From Deltaproteobacteria bacterium (lineage in GTDB: Bacteria; Bdellovibrionota; Bdellovibrionia; Bdellovibrionales; Bdellovibrionaceae): DNA of 64,000 nt. A program made the position numbers and the translations under genes. The notes beneath the pieces are model-generated. The model worked only from the letters and a program-made list of their open reading frames with translations. It was not told the origin of the DNA and ran no database searches. Below are positions 17,537 to 26,320 of this stretch, piece by piece. Position 1 is the stretch's first letter. Each line of letters starts with the position of its first letter. The stretch spans positions 283,113 through 347,112 of the forward strand of contig JAFLCC010000002.1 of assembly GCA_017302835.1 (NCBI GenBank). Reading direction: 5' to 3'.

Positions 17537-18169
17537 ATGTTTTCAGGAATTATTGAAGCCAAAAAGAATATTTTAAAAGTGATTTCGCTGAATCAGGCTC
17601 TCCTTATCCAGTTAGAGAGACCTCATTTCTTTCAAGATGTTAAAAGTGGTGATAGTATCGCCGTGAATGGTGTTTGTTTAACTCTTGAAGCATTCGATGC
17701 AGAGACTCTCCAATTTACCCTTGGCTATGAAACATTAAATATTCTACAATGGAAAAAAGAAAATCTTATAGGAAAAAATGTAAATCTTGAAAGATCATTA
17801 AGGTTTGGAGATCGGATACATGGTCACTTGGTCAGTGGACATGTAGATTCATTGGCTCAAGCCATCGAAAAAAAACAACTAGGAGAAAGTTTATTTTTTC
17901 GGTTTTCGCTACCCTTACAATCTAAAAAATTTATTTGGAAAAAAGGCTCAGTGGCGGTTCAAGGTGTAAGTTTAACGGTAAATGAATTAGATGAAAATTC
18001 CTTCACGGTTTGTTTAATTCCAGAAACTCTTAAAAATACCAACCTGTCAGATATTAAAGAAGGCGAATGGGTTAATTTGGAATGCGATTATCTTATCAAG
18101 GGTATAACTCAATTTAAGGCTCAGACCGAATTATCTTCGGATGAAAGAGTCATAAAGAAGGATTTATGA
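17537..18169 (+). CDS. ribE: Riboflavin synthase, alpha chain
   Basis: This 210-aa enzyme performs the last step of riboflavin synthesis, dismutating two 6,7-dimethyl-8-ribityllumazines. The start at 17537 gives the canonical MFSGIIEA; an in-frame TTG at 17498 would add 13 unrelated residues. The two lumazine-binding barrels are visible as internal repeats: SGDSIAVNGVCLTLEAF near 50-66 and KGSVAVQGVSLTVNELD near 136-152, plus the conserved HLVSGHVD near 96-103. Its stop overlaps the ribB start (ATGA). The enzyme name follows the E. coli ribC/ribE naming and may be listed under either symbol. Confidence 0.96.
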   Translation: MFSGIIEAKKNILKVISLNQALLIQLERPHFFQDVKSGDSIAVNGVCLTLEAFDAETLQFTLGYETLNILQWKKENLIGKNVNLERSLRFGDRIHGHLVSGHVDSLAQAIEKKQLGESLFFRFSLPLQSKKFIWKKGSVAVQGVSLTVNELDENSFTVCLIPETLKNTNLSDIKEGEWVNLECDYLIKGITQFKAQTELSSDERVIKKDL

Positions 18170-18780
18170 GTTTAGCAACAACAGCAGAGCTCATAGAAGA
18201 AATTAAATTGGGTAAAATGATAGTCTTGATTGACGATGAGGATCGGGAGAATGAAGGAGATCTTGTTCTTGCTGCTGATTTTGTCAATGCTCGAGCTATT
18301 AATTTTATGATTACCAAGGCCAGGGGACTAGTTTGCCTCGCCATGCATCCTGATCAGATTGATCGATTAAAATTGCCACTCATGCAGAGTGAAGAGCATA
18401 GTCATTCCTCAAATAAAACGGGATTTACATTAAGTATTGAGGCCGCCACGGGTGTGACTACTGGGATTTCTGCAAGTGATCGTGCCTGGACGATAAAAGT
18501 GGCATCAAACCCTCTAGCAAAGAGTACGGATGTTCATATCCCTGGACATGTATTCCCGATCCGAGCCAAAAAAGGGGGGGTTCTTGAGAGGCCCGGGCAC
18601 ACAGAGGGGAGTGTTGATTTAGCAATTCTTGCAGGACTCAATCCCTCAGCGGTGATTTGTGAAATAATGAATGAGGATGGTTCCATGGCAAGAGTGCCAG
18701 AGTTAAAGAAGTTTTCTCAATTCTATGGATTGAAAATGGGATCTATCAAGGATCTCATCGATTTTAAAAAATCAAAATAA
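18166..18780 (+). CDS. ribB: 3,4-dihydroxy-2-butanone-4-phosphate synthase
   Basis: This 204-aa enzyme converts ribulose 5-phosphate to the four-carbon precursor of riboflavin. The conserved acidic metal-binding block DDEDRENEGDLV (about 23-34) is present, as is TGVTTGISASDRA (near 100) and RPGHTEGSVDLA (near 138), which form the active site. The length matches stand-alone RibB, without the GTP cyclohydrolase II half found in RibBA fusions. GTP cyclohydrolase II must therefore be encoded elsewhere. The gene overlaps ribE by 4 nt. Confidence 0.97.
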   Translation: MSLATTAELIEEIKLGKMIVLIDDEDRENEGDLVLAADFVNARAINFMITKARGLVCLAMHPDQIDRLKLPLMQSEEHSHSSNKTGFTLSIEAATGVTTGISASDRAWTIKVASNPLAKSTDVHIPGHVFPIRAKKGGVLERPGHTEGSVDLAILAGLNPSAVICEIMNEDGSMARVPELKKFSQFYGLKMGSIKDLIDFKKSK

Positions 18781-18791
18781 GGATATATAAA

Positions 18792-19274
18792 ATGCCAGCA
18801 AAAAAAAAGCCCAAAAAGAAAAACATCAAATTATTTAAACAAGAGAAAGCAATTAAAATCGGAGTTGTTGTATCTAAATTTAATGAGGAGATCACTTCAA
18901 AATTAGAAGAAGGAGCCATTGAGTATTTGGATTCTTGCGAAAATGTGATCATCGAACTCATTCGGGTCCCTGGCGCCTTTGAGATCCCGTTAACGTGTCA
19001 ATGGCTTTTTGACAGGGCTTGTGATGGCGTTGTGGCTCTGGGTGCTGTCATCAGGGGCGAGACTTCCCATTATGATTATGTATGTATGGGGGTCACGCAA
19101 GGTATTACTCAAGTCATGACTAAAAATAATAAACCCATTGCTTTTGGTATATTGACCACAGAGAATGAAGAACAAGCTTTGCAAAGGGTAGGAGGCCGTC
19201 ATGGTCATAAGGGGCAAGAAGCCGCGCAGGTCGTGATGGAAATGATAGGGCTGGGTCGTGAATTATATAAATAG
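18792..19274 (+). CDS. ribH: 6,7-dimethyl-8-ribityllumazine synthase
   Basis: This 160-aa enzyme condenses the RibB product with 5-amino-6-ribitylaminouracil to give the substrate of RibE. Family motifs include VVSKFNEEI (about 25-33), VPGAFEIP (near 60-67), GAVIRGETSHYDYV (near 83-96), carrying the catalytic histidine, and GRHGHKGQEAA near 142. A lysine-rich N-terminal tail of about 20 residues precedes the fold. It lies 11 nt after ribB, completing ribE-ribB-ribH. nusB, which often follows, is absent and ntrY-like comes next. Confidence 0.97.
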   Translation: MPAKKKPKKKNIKLFKQEKAIKIGVVVSKFNEEITSKLEEGAIEYLDSCENVIIELIRVPGAFEIPLTCQWLFDRACDGVVALGAVIRGETSHYDYVCMGVTQGITQVMTKNNKPIAFGILTTENEEQALQRVGGRHGHKGQEAAQVVMEMIGLGRELYK

Positions 19275-19282
19275 ATCAAAAT

Positions 19283-21484
19283 ATGGCGCTTGAAGATTAT
19301 AATCTGGCTGGAACTGTTTCCAGGGAGTTAGCAAAAAGAAAACGAGAGATATTGATTGTTTTCTTTTTGTCGTTATTTTTTGTATTTTTAACTTGGTTTG
19401 AAATTAGACTTTTTTCTACGGCTCAGCAATTGCCATTTGTCCACAGTATCTTTTTTTTCGGTTTAGTTAACTTCAATATTATTTTATTACTTCTGTTGAT
19501 TTTTCTTATATTTCGTAATGTCATGAAAGTTTTTGTTGAACGTCGAAGCCGTTTATTTGGCAGCAGTTTGAAAGCAAAATTGATTGCTGCTTTCGTAGCG
19601 TTTAGCTCGGTTCCAACAATTTTAATTTTCATTATTTCGGTATTTTACATTAATTCCAGCTTTGATAAATGGTTTAGCGTTAAGATGGTTGGGGTTTTAA
19701 AAAGTTCGTTAGAAGTACAAAACTATTATTATTTTAATGAAAAGAAAAAAAATTATCATTTTGCTCATGAAATCATTAATCACATTGGTAACTTACAAAG
19801 TGCTCAAAAAATTGAAATGAAAATTAAAGCCATTCAAAAAGAATACTTAATCGACGCTGTGGAATTTTATCCAAGTATTTTTGGCGAAAGAATAGCAAGC
19901 ACAATAGAAGATTTAAATCTCTATGAATTGCCCAAAGTTTCGCTTGAGTTTCTACAAAAGGGCATTAAAAATCAAGTTGAAAGCTCTACAATTCATCAAT
20001 TTGGTGACGGAAATTTAGTAAGAGTTATTGTTCCTGTTAAAGAGGGAGAAGACCGAGGAGCTATTGTGATATCTTCGTTTATACCTCTGTCATTGATATC
20101 AAGAATGAATGATGTTGCGAATGCTTATGATGAATTTAGGGATATTAATCCGTTGGAGTACCCATTAAAATCAATTTATTTGATCATCCTATTTTTAATG
20201 ACTTTTGTCATTTTATTAGCGGCAACGTGGTTTGGGTTTCATTTAGCAAAGCAATTATCAATTCCACTGGTTCAGCTTGGCAAAGCCACTGATGAAGTTG
20301 GAAGGGGTGTCTACTCACAGCTATCCGTTCCTTCGGGAAGTGAAGAAATGTCACAATTGATTTCAGGATTTAATCATATGACATTCCAACTCGAAAAATC
20401 TAAAAATGAGGCCAAAGCCGCCAACGATAACCTTCAAGGAACATTAAAGTATATTGAGGTTGTATTAAAAAACGTTTCAGCTGGGGTAATTTCTGTGGAT
20501 AAGTCTGGTAAGATCACTACCATCAATCAGCATGCAGCAAAGTTACTTGAGATTGATCCTATGGGTTATATTGGAAGCTCCGTCAGGGAGTTACTAACTT
20601 TAGAATATTTTAGAATTTTTTCTGAATTATTAAAAAATATGGCCTTGTTTAAAATGGAGTCCATTCAGAAAGAGTTTCAATTTAACTTGCATGGGAATAT
20701 TATTCCCTTAATGATGAATTTATCAATTTTAAAGGACGATGATGGGCTTGAAATTGGTAAGGTTCTTGTGTTTGATGATATGACTCCTATAGTGAATGCT
20801 CAGAGGGCACAAGCTTGGACGGAAGTGGCAAGAAGAATTGCTCACGAGATTAAAAATCCACTAACTCCCATCAAACTTTCGGCAGAAAGATTACAGCGCA
20901 AGTTCGCATCTGAGATTTCAGATCCTGCATTTAAAGAATGCACTTCCATGATCGTTTCTCAAGTCGATCAAATGAAGAAGCTTGTTAATGAATTTTCTCA
21001 ATTTGCAAGGCTTCCCCAAAGGAAACCGCTAATGGGTTCGATGAATGACGTGATTCAAGACTCCCTGAAAATGTTCAAATCAGCGCATCCGCAAATTAAA
21101 TTTATAGAGGACTACTCTGAAAACTTACCCAGCTTTAGTTTCGATCAAGAGCAAATGCACAGAGTGATAGTGAATTTAGTAGATAATTCTATAGCAGCAC
21201 TGAATAAAAACCAAAACAATGAAATCAGGATTGAAACTCATTTTAATAAAGATTTAAAAATTGTTAAAATTCTCGTTGCTGACAATGGATCTGGAATTCC
21301 CTTGGGGCAAATGGCTCGAGTTTTTGAGCCCTATTATAGCACAAAGGAAACAGGTTCAGGACTTGGTTTGGCTATTGTTAAACGAATCATCGAAGACCAC
21401 AATGGCTACATTCGAGTCACACAGAATCTGCCCCAGGGAACTAAGATGATTATCGAAATGCCAATTCAGATTGAATCGGTTTGA
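19283..21484 (+). CDS. NtrY-like sensor histidine kinase
   Basis: This 733-aa membrane kinase has three or more N-terminal transmembrane segments (about 21-42, 52-75, 95-120) and a periplasmic or extracytoplasmic sensing part (about 125-290). Another transmembrane helix follows at about 296-320, then HAMP (to about 375), PAS (about 385-500) and the kinase core. The dimerisation box is ARRIAHEIKNPLTPIKLS with phosphoacceptor H near 521; the ATP-binding part shows DNGSGIPLG near 671 and GSGLGLAIVKRI near 692. This layout is that of NtrY. It precedes an NtrX-like regulator on the same strand with 140 nt between. The signal sensed cannot be read from sequence. Confidence 0.92.
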   Translation: MALEDYNLAGTVSRELAKRKREILIVFFLSLFFVFLTWFEIRLFSTAQQLPFVHSIFFFGLVNFNIILLLLLIFLIFRNVMKVFVERRSRLFGSSLKAKLIAAFVAFSSVPTILIFIISVFYINSSFDKWFSVKMVGVLKSSLEVQNYYYFNEKKKNYHFAHEIINHIGNLQSAQKIEMKIKAIQKEYLIDAVEFYPSIFGERIASTIEDLNLYELPKVSLEFLQKGIKNQVESSTIHQFGDGNLVRVIVPVKEGEDRGAIVISSFIPLSLISRMNDVANAYDEFRDINPLEYPLKSIYLIILFLMTFVILLAATWFGFHLAKQLSIPLVQLGKATDEVGRGVYSQLSVPSGSEEMSQLISGFNHMTFQLEKSKNEAKAANDNLQGTLKYIEVVLKNVSAGVISVDKSGKITTINQHAAKLLEIDPMGYIGSSVRELLTLEYFRIFSELLKNMALFKMESIQKEFQFNLHGNIIPLMMNLSILKDDDGLEIGKVLVFDDMTPIVNAQRAQAWTEVARRIAHEIKNPLTPIKLSAERLQRKFASEISDPAFKECTSMIVSQVDQMKKLVNEFSQFARLPQRKPLMGSMNDVIQDSLKMFKSAHPQIKFIEDYSENLPSFSFDQEQMHRVIVNLVDNSIAALNKNQNNEIRIETHFNKDLKIVKILVADNGSGIPLGQMARVFEPYYSTKETGSGLGLAIVKRIIEDHNGYIRVTQNLPQGTKMIIEMPIQIESV

Positions 21485-21596
21485 GTTATATAAATAGGAT
21501 CATTATATTTAGATGGACCTCAGGTAAAATCTCATAGACTTTCAGAGGTGAGCCAGTTATAAACTCATGGAATACTCATCCTCAAATTCTCCAGTT

Positions 21597-21628
21597 AAGG
21601 AGGATAGGCTTTGAAAAGGTTGCTATGA
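21597..21628 (+). promoter_or_regulatory. Strong ribosome site feeding a 5-codon leader frame that overlaps the NtrX-like start
   Basis: AAGGAGG (21597-21603) lies at ideal spacing before a TTG at 21611 that reads TTG AAA AGG TTG CTA TGA. The TGA overlaps the ATG (21625) of the response regulator. The regulator has only AAGG at its own expected position. The strong site may therefore act through the tiny leader by stop-restart coupling. It could also simply be a ribosome site placed slightly far upstream. Confidence 0.4.
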
Positions 21629-22974
21629 AGATTCTAATTATTGATGATGAAAAACCGATTAGAGAGGTTTTGTCTGCCTCTCTACAGGATGAAGGGTATA
21701 TTTTAGAAACAGCCAAAGATGGTGATGAAGGTCTAAGAAAAATAGAAGAATTTCAGCCGCAAATTTGTTTTCTGGATATATGGATGCCAGGACGAGATGG
21801 GATTGAAATTTTAACAGAAGCCAGGCAGAAATATCACAGTACTGAGTTCATTATGATTTCTGGTCATGGGACCATTGAGACGGCGGTGAAATCTACTAAA
21901 TTGGGAGCTTATGATTTTATTGAAAAGCCCTTGTCTATTGATAAAATTATCATCACTTTGAATAATTTGAAAAATTATTTACATGAGAAGGAAGAAAAAA
22001 CAGCGCTTCTAAATAAACTCAGAAAAAGTCTTGCTATTATGGGAGATGCCGACGCTGTTAAGCAAACTAAACAACTCATTTCTCGATTGGCTCCCACCCA
22101 TTCATGGTGTTTAATTACTGGCGAAAATGGATCGGGAAAAAATTTAGTAGCACAAAATATTCATTATTTTAGTTCCAGAGCCAGCCTGCCATTTATCGAA
22201 TTTAATTGTGCTTCAGCTGCTGAAGAGTTGATAGAAGGCGAGTTATTTGGCATTGAAAAAAATGCCTATCCTGGTATTGAAAAAAACCGTCGTGGCAAGG
22301 TTGAGCTTTGTCAGGGCGGAACCCTATATCTTGAAGAGATACAAGATTTGCCAGCATTTGTGCAAATGAAATTGCTGAAGCTGATGCAAGAAAAAAAGTT
22401 TACTCGTTACGGTGGCAATTTAGAAACAATTGCCGATGTAAGAATAATTGCTTCAACGACTCAAGATCTTGAAAGCCTAGTTAAACAAGGAAAATTTCGA
22501 GAAGACTTTTATCATCGAATCAATATTCTCCCTTTTCATATTGCAAGTCTTAGAGAAAAAAATGGAGACATTCCAACTCTGGTTTCCTATTTTAGTGATA
22601 GTTTCTCTAGAGAAAGTGGAGAAATTAAAAAAGTTTTTTCGGAAAAAGCTATTCACATGTTGAAAGAATATTCTTGGCCTGGAAATGTGAGGGAATTAAA
22701 AAACTTTGTAGAAAGACTTTATATTTTAACTCCGTCCGAATATATAGATGTTCATGATCTAAAATTTGCGGGACTTGAAGAGGCAAATCCAAACAACACA
22801 GATTCCGTGTCTATGAGCAATTTCAGAGACGCCAGGGCGCAATTTGAAAAAGAATATCTGGTTCAAAAAATTCGAGAAAACGGTGGGAATATCTCTAAAA
22901 CTGCGGAAGTTATTGGACTAGAACGAAGTTATTTACATCGTAAAATTAAATCCTATGGTATCGAAGTAACATAA
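21625..22974 (+). CDS. NtrX-like response regulator with degraded sigma-54 interaction loop
   Basis: This 449-aa protein has a receiver domain (D9, D51 phosphoacceptor, K101), an AAA+ domain and a Fis-type HTH tail (KIRENGGNISKTAEVIGL). The AAA+ domain departs from the enhancer-binding norm in several places. Walker A is GENGSGKN (166-173). The normally invariant GAFTGA loop is NAYPGI (213-218). Walker B is GGTLYLEEI (231-239), with E where D is usual. The arginine-finger region REDFYHRIN is kept. GAFTGA is the loop that contacts sigma-54, so this protein probably does not open sigma-54 promoters in the usual way and may act as a plain DNA-binding regulator. It lies downstream of the NtrY-like kinase, its presumed partner. 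Confidence 0.9.
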   Translation: MKILIIDDEKPIREVLSASLQDEGYILETAKDGDEGLRKIEEFQPQICFLDIWMPGRDGIEILTEARQKYHSTEFIMISGHGTIETAVKSTKLGAYDFIEKPLSIDKIIITLNNLKNYLHEKEEKTALLNKLRKSLAIMGDADAVKQTKQLISRLAPTHSWCLITGENGSGKNLVAQNIHYFSSRASLPFIEFNCASAAEELIEGELFGIEKNAYPGIEKNRRGKVELCQGGTLYLEEIQDLPAFVQMKLLKLMQEKKFTRYGGNLETIADVRIIASTTQDLESLVKQGKFREDFYHRINILPFHIASLREKNGDIPTLVSYFSDSFSRESGEIKKVFSEKAIHMLKEYSWPGNVRELKNFVERLYILTPSEYIDVHDLKFAGLEEANPNNTDSVSMSNFRDARAQFEKEYLVQKIRENGGNISKTAEVIGLERSYLHRKIKSYGIEVT

Positions 22975-22994
22975 TTGAAAAAGAGGGTGGTTTC

Positions 22995-24761
22995 ATGAGA
23001 TGGTCGCAAAGTCATTTATACACAGCTAAAGAAGCGCCAAGTGATGCCGAGATTATTTCTCACCAATTGATGATTAGATCAGGAATGATCAAAAAGTTGG
23101 CTCCTGGTATTTATTCCTACGGAACTTTAGCTTTAAGGGCCATTCGTAAGTTTGAAAATATAATCCGAGATGAATTAAATAAAAAAAATTGTCAGGAAAT
23201 TTTGATGCCCATGGTTCAACCAAAAGAGCTTTGGGTCGAGACCGATCGCTGGGAAGAAATGGGTGCGGGGTTACTTAAATTTAAAAACAGAAATGAACAT
23301 TCATTTTGTCTTGGTGCTACCCATGAAGAAGCGGTAACAGATTACGTAAGAAATGATTTAAGGTCGTATAAGGACTTGCCCAGAACCTTATATCAAATCC
23401 AAACAAAATATCGAGATGAAATCCGGCCCCGTTTTGGTTTGATGAGATGTCGAGAGTTTATCATGAAAGACGCTTACAGCTTTGATTTGGATCAACCAGC
23501 GGCATTAAAATCATATGAAAATATGTACGAGGCTTATAAGGCCATTTTTGATAGAATTGGTGCTTCTTATAGAATTGTTCAGGCTGATGCGGGAAATATT
23601 GGTGGATCTCAAACTCATGAGTTCCAACTTTTGGCAGATGCCGGAGAAGATTCGCTGTTGGTCTCGGATACAACTTCATTTGCAGCCAATATTGAAGTAT
23701 GTCCAGCAATTGATTTTTCTCCACAAATTTCTATGGCTGAATTAAAACCAAAAGAAAAATTTGCAACTCCAAATGTGAAGACAATTGATGACTTGATAAA
23801 ATTTCTTAGGGCTGAGGAGAAAAGCGTGGAGGTCCCCAATGAGACCTCCCGTGAAGCCTCCGATGACAGCACCAACGAGCCGGCATTGGTCAAGACACTT
23901 TTTTTCTCGGTAAACAATGAAGCTATCGCGATTTTGTTGCGTGGCAAGGATGAGCTAAATCCAATCAAGTTGAAAAATTTTTTAGGTCTCGCTAATCCTC
24001 CATTGATGTTATCTGACGCTGAAGTCCGCGCTGTATCTGGTGCTAATCCTGGCTCTTGTGGCCCCGTAGGGCTGAAAATTCCCATTTATATGGATCAGGG
24101 TGTTCATGGATTGAGGAACTATATCGTCGGTGCCAATGAAGATGGATTTCATCTAAAAAATGTGAACCACTCTAGAGATTTTTCTGTGGATAAGATTGCC
24201 GATTTAAGAATGGCCAAAGAAGGTGATAAGTGCCCTGAAAGTTCCGGAAGATTAATTTCTTATAGAGGAATCGAAGTGGGGCATGTGTTTTATTTGGGAA
24301 AAAAATATTCAGAAAAAATGAAAGCAAATTATTTAGACCAACAAGGAAAAGCTCAAGCTTTCGAAATGGGATGTTATGGGATTGGTGTAAGTCGTACCAT
24401 TCAAGCCATTATCGAACAGTCCCATGACTCAGATGGAATCATTTGGCCATTAGCTATAGCGCCATTCCAGATTCACATTTGTCTTCTTGATGTTAAAAAT
24501 GAAACAATCAAAAGTAAGGCCTTAGAGTTCTACAATGAATTAAAAAGTTTAGGTCTTGATGTACTTATTGATGACAGGGACGAGCGGCCTGGATTTAAAT
24601 TCAAAGACGCAGATCTTCTTGGGATGCCTTACCGTTTAAATGTAGGGGCTAAAGGGATTGAAGCTGGGGAACTTGAAATTATTGAAAGAAAAACAAAAAA
24701 AATAACTAAAATAAAGCCACAAGAAGTTATTGGCTTTTTTAAGAAAGAAATTTGCAAATAA
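22995..24761 (+). CDS. proS: Prolyl-tRNA synthetase, bacterial type
   Basis: This 588-aa class II synthetase charges tRNA-Pro. Motif 1 surroundings (GIYSYGTLALRAI), motif 2 (TKYRDEIRPRFGLMRCREF near 137-155) and motif 3 (GCYGIGVSRTIQA near 459-471) are clear. The large editing insertion domain between motifs 2 and 3 is present, as in E. coli type ProS, and the C-terminal anticodon-binding domain ends the protein. It lies 20 nt after the NtrX-like regulator and 19 nt before the S1-domain gene, so it is probably co-transcribed with them. Confidence 0.98.
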   Translation: MRWSQSHLYTAKEAPSDAEIISHQLMIRSGMIKKLAPGIYSYGTLALRAIRKFENIIRDELNKKNCQEILMPMVQPKELWVETDRWEEMGAGLLKFKNRNEHSFCLGATHEEAVTDYVRNDLRSYKDLPRTLYQIQTKYRDEIRPRFGLMRCREFIMKDAYSFDLDQPAALKSYENMYEAYKAIFDRIGASYRIVQADAGNIGGSQTHEFQLLADAGEDSLLVSDTTSFAANIEVCPAIDFSPQISMAELKPKEKFATPNVKTIDDLIKFLRAEEKSVEVPNETSREASDDSTNEPALVKTLFFSVNNEAIAILLRGKDELNPIKLKNFLGLANPPLMLSDAEVRAVSGANPGSCGPVGLKIPIYMDQGVHGLRNYIVGANEDGFHLKNVNHSRDFSVDKIADLRMAKEGDKCPESSGRLISYRGIEVGHVFYLGKKYSEKMKANYLDQQGKAQAFEMGCYGIGVSRTIQAIIEQSHDSDGIIWPLAIAPFQIHICLLDVKNETIKSKALEFYNELKSLGLDVLIDDRDERPGFKFKDADLLGMPYRLNVGAKGIEAGELEIIERKTKKITKIKPQEVIGFFKKEICK

Positions 24762-24779
24762 AAAAAGTTAGGAAAAAGT

Positions 24780-25979
24780 ATGAGTGACAATAAAGACATT
24801 TTTGGTGACGAAATTGAAACTAAAAAGAATGATTTTGCGAGTCTATTTGAAAATAGTTTATCCATGACAAACAAGAAGCTTAAAAAAGGGGATGAGTTAA
24901 GGGGAGAAATTATTTCTATTGATAAAGACTCTGTTTTTATTGCCACGGGTACAACAAGGGATGGGGTTCTTCCAAAGGCAGAATTGCTAAATGGCGACAA
25001 AGAATTATTATTTAAAAAAGGTGATTTTGTTGATGTAGTTGTTGTGAGGGAGAATCAAGATGAAATTTTGCTTCGCTATAAATTAGCTAAGTCCGTGGCC
25101 CAAGATGTTGACTCCTTAGAAGATGCATTTGATATGGAGCTGCCAATAGAAGGAAAAGTAACAGAAGAAGTCAAGGGTGGATTTCGCGTTCTTATAAATT
25201 CCAAAATTGCATTTTGTCCAATAAGTCAGATGGATTTTAAAGTTGATCTAGATCATGGAAAGTATATTGGGCAAAAGTTTGAATTTTTAATTACTCAATA
25301 TGAAAATAAAGGGCGGAATATTGTTGTTTCAAGGAGAAGGATTTTAGATCAGCAAAAAGTTGAAAACGAAGGCGCTTTCCTGCAAAAATATCATGTTGGA
25401 GATATTGTAACTGGAAAGATCACAAAGTTAGAAAAATATGGGGCATTTGTTGAAATAGAAAAAGGGATTGAGGGCTTGGTTCATATTTCTGAGATCGCCT
25501 GGGGAAGAGTGCAAAATCCAGGGGACGTTTTATCCCAAGGTCAAACAGTTCAGGCAAAAATTTTGAAAATTGAAGATTCAGAGAGAATGAAAATTTCGCT
25601 TTCAATTAAAGAGGGCGGAACATCGATGGATCCTTGGAACTCAATCGATACGGATTTTCCAATTGGAAAAAAAATAAATGGAACTATAGAAAAGAAAGAA
25701 GTATTTGGATATTTTATTTCTATAGCACCAGGACTACAAGGGTTACTGCCAAGATCCAAGTGGAAGGATTCTCCAGATGCCGCCCAAATCGAAGGTAAAA
25801 AAAAGGGCGATGTGATTGCTATTCAGATCGATCAAATTAACAAAGAAGATCGTCGAATTTCCTTTGGATTGCAGTCTGAAGAGTATGATGATTCATGGAA
25901 ATCCCATGCGACATTAGGAGGTCCTAAAAAAGGGGTAGGAACCTTTGGAGAACTTTTATCAAAAGCTCAAAAAAAATAA
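24780..25979 (+). CDS. S1-domain RNA-binding protein (ribosomal protein S1-like)
   Basis: This 399-aa protein has four S1/OB repeats, at about 36-105, 119-190, 205-276 and 291-366. The third is the best conserved (VGDIVTGKITKLEKYGAFVEIEKGIEGLVHISEIAW). Bacterial S1 proteins bind mRNA and help 30S initiation. Four repeats match the shorter S1 type of Gram-positive and some delta-type bacteria rather than the six of E. coli. The C-terminus is lysine-rich. It could be the true rpsA or a paralogue; the window has no other S1 candidate. Confidence 0.88.
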   Translation: MSDNKDIFGDEIETKKNDFASLFENSLSMTNKKLKKGDELRGEIISIDKDSVFIATGTTRDGVLPKAELLNGDKELLFKKGDFVDVVVVRENQDEILLRYKLAKSVAQDVDSLEDAFDMELPIEGKVTEEVKGGFRVLINSKIAFCPISQMDFKVDLDHGKYIGQKFEFLITQYENKGRNIVVSRRRILDQQKVENEGAFLQKYHVGDIVTGKITKLEKYGAFVEIEKGIEGLVHISEIAWGRVQNPGDVLSQGQTVQAKILKIEDSERMKISLSIKEGGTSMDPWNSIDTDFPIGKKINGTIEKKEVFGYFISIAPGLQGLLPRSKWKDSPDAAQIEGKKKGDVIAIQIDQINKEDRRISFGLQSEEYDDSWKSHATLGGPKKGVGTFGELLSKAQKK

Positions 25980-26020
25980 AAAGAAAATAAAAAGAAACTA
26001 AAAATTAGATAGGAGAATAA

Positions 26021-26320
26021 ATGAAGTTCATTTTTATAGGTATTTTTCAGATTTTTCTATCCATATCTGTTGCCCTTGGGGGAAATGACTTGATAACTAA
26101 GGACCCCAATAGCAAACAGAAAATGATCTGCAAGACGCAAAAAGAGATCAGAGTTCTTGTCCTAGAGCCAAAGGGTTTAGGCTGCGAGGTCTTGTATACA
26201 AAACAAGGCTCTGATAAAATCATTGCTCAGCAAAAACAGGGTACTTTACGCTGTGAGGATGTATTTATTACCTTGAAAGAAAAATTAACAAAGGGTGGTT
26301 TTATCTGTGAAGCAGAATAG
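26021..26320 (+). CDS. Small secreted four-cysteine protein
   Basis: This 99-aa protein has a signal peptide (hydrophobic about 4-19, cleavage near A-L-G-G). Mature cysteines near 37, 55, 77 and 96 suggest two disulfides. I recognise no family. A good ribosome site (TAGGAG) precedes the ATG, and the 3' end overlaps the rlmB start by 14 nt, so both are translated from one message. Confidence 0.7.
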   Translation: MKFIFIGIFQIFLSISVALGGNDLITKDPNSKQKMICKTQKEIRVLVLEPKGLGCEVLYTKQGSDKIIAQQKQGTLRCEDVFITLKEKLTKGGFICEAE

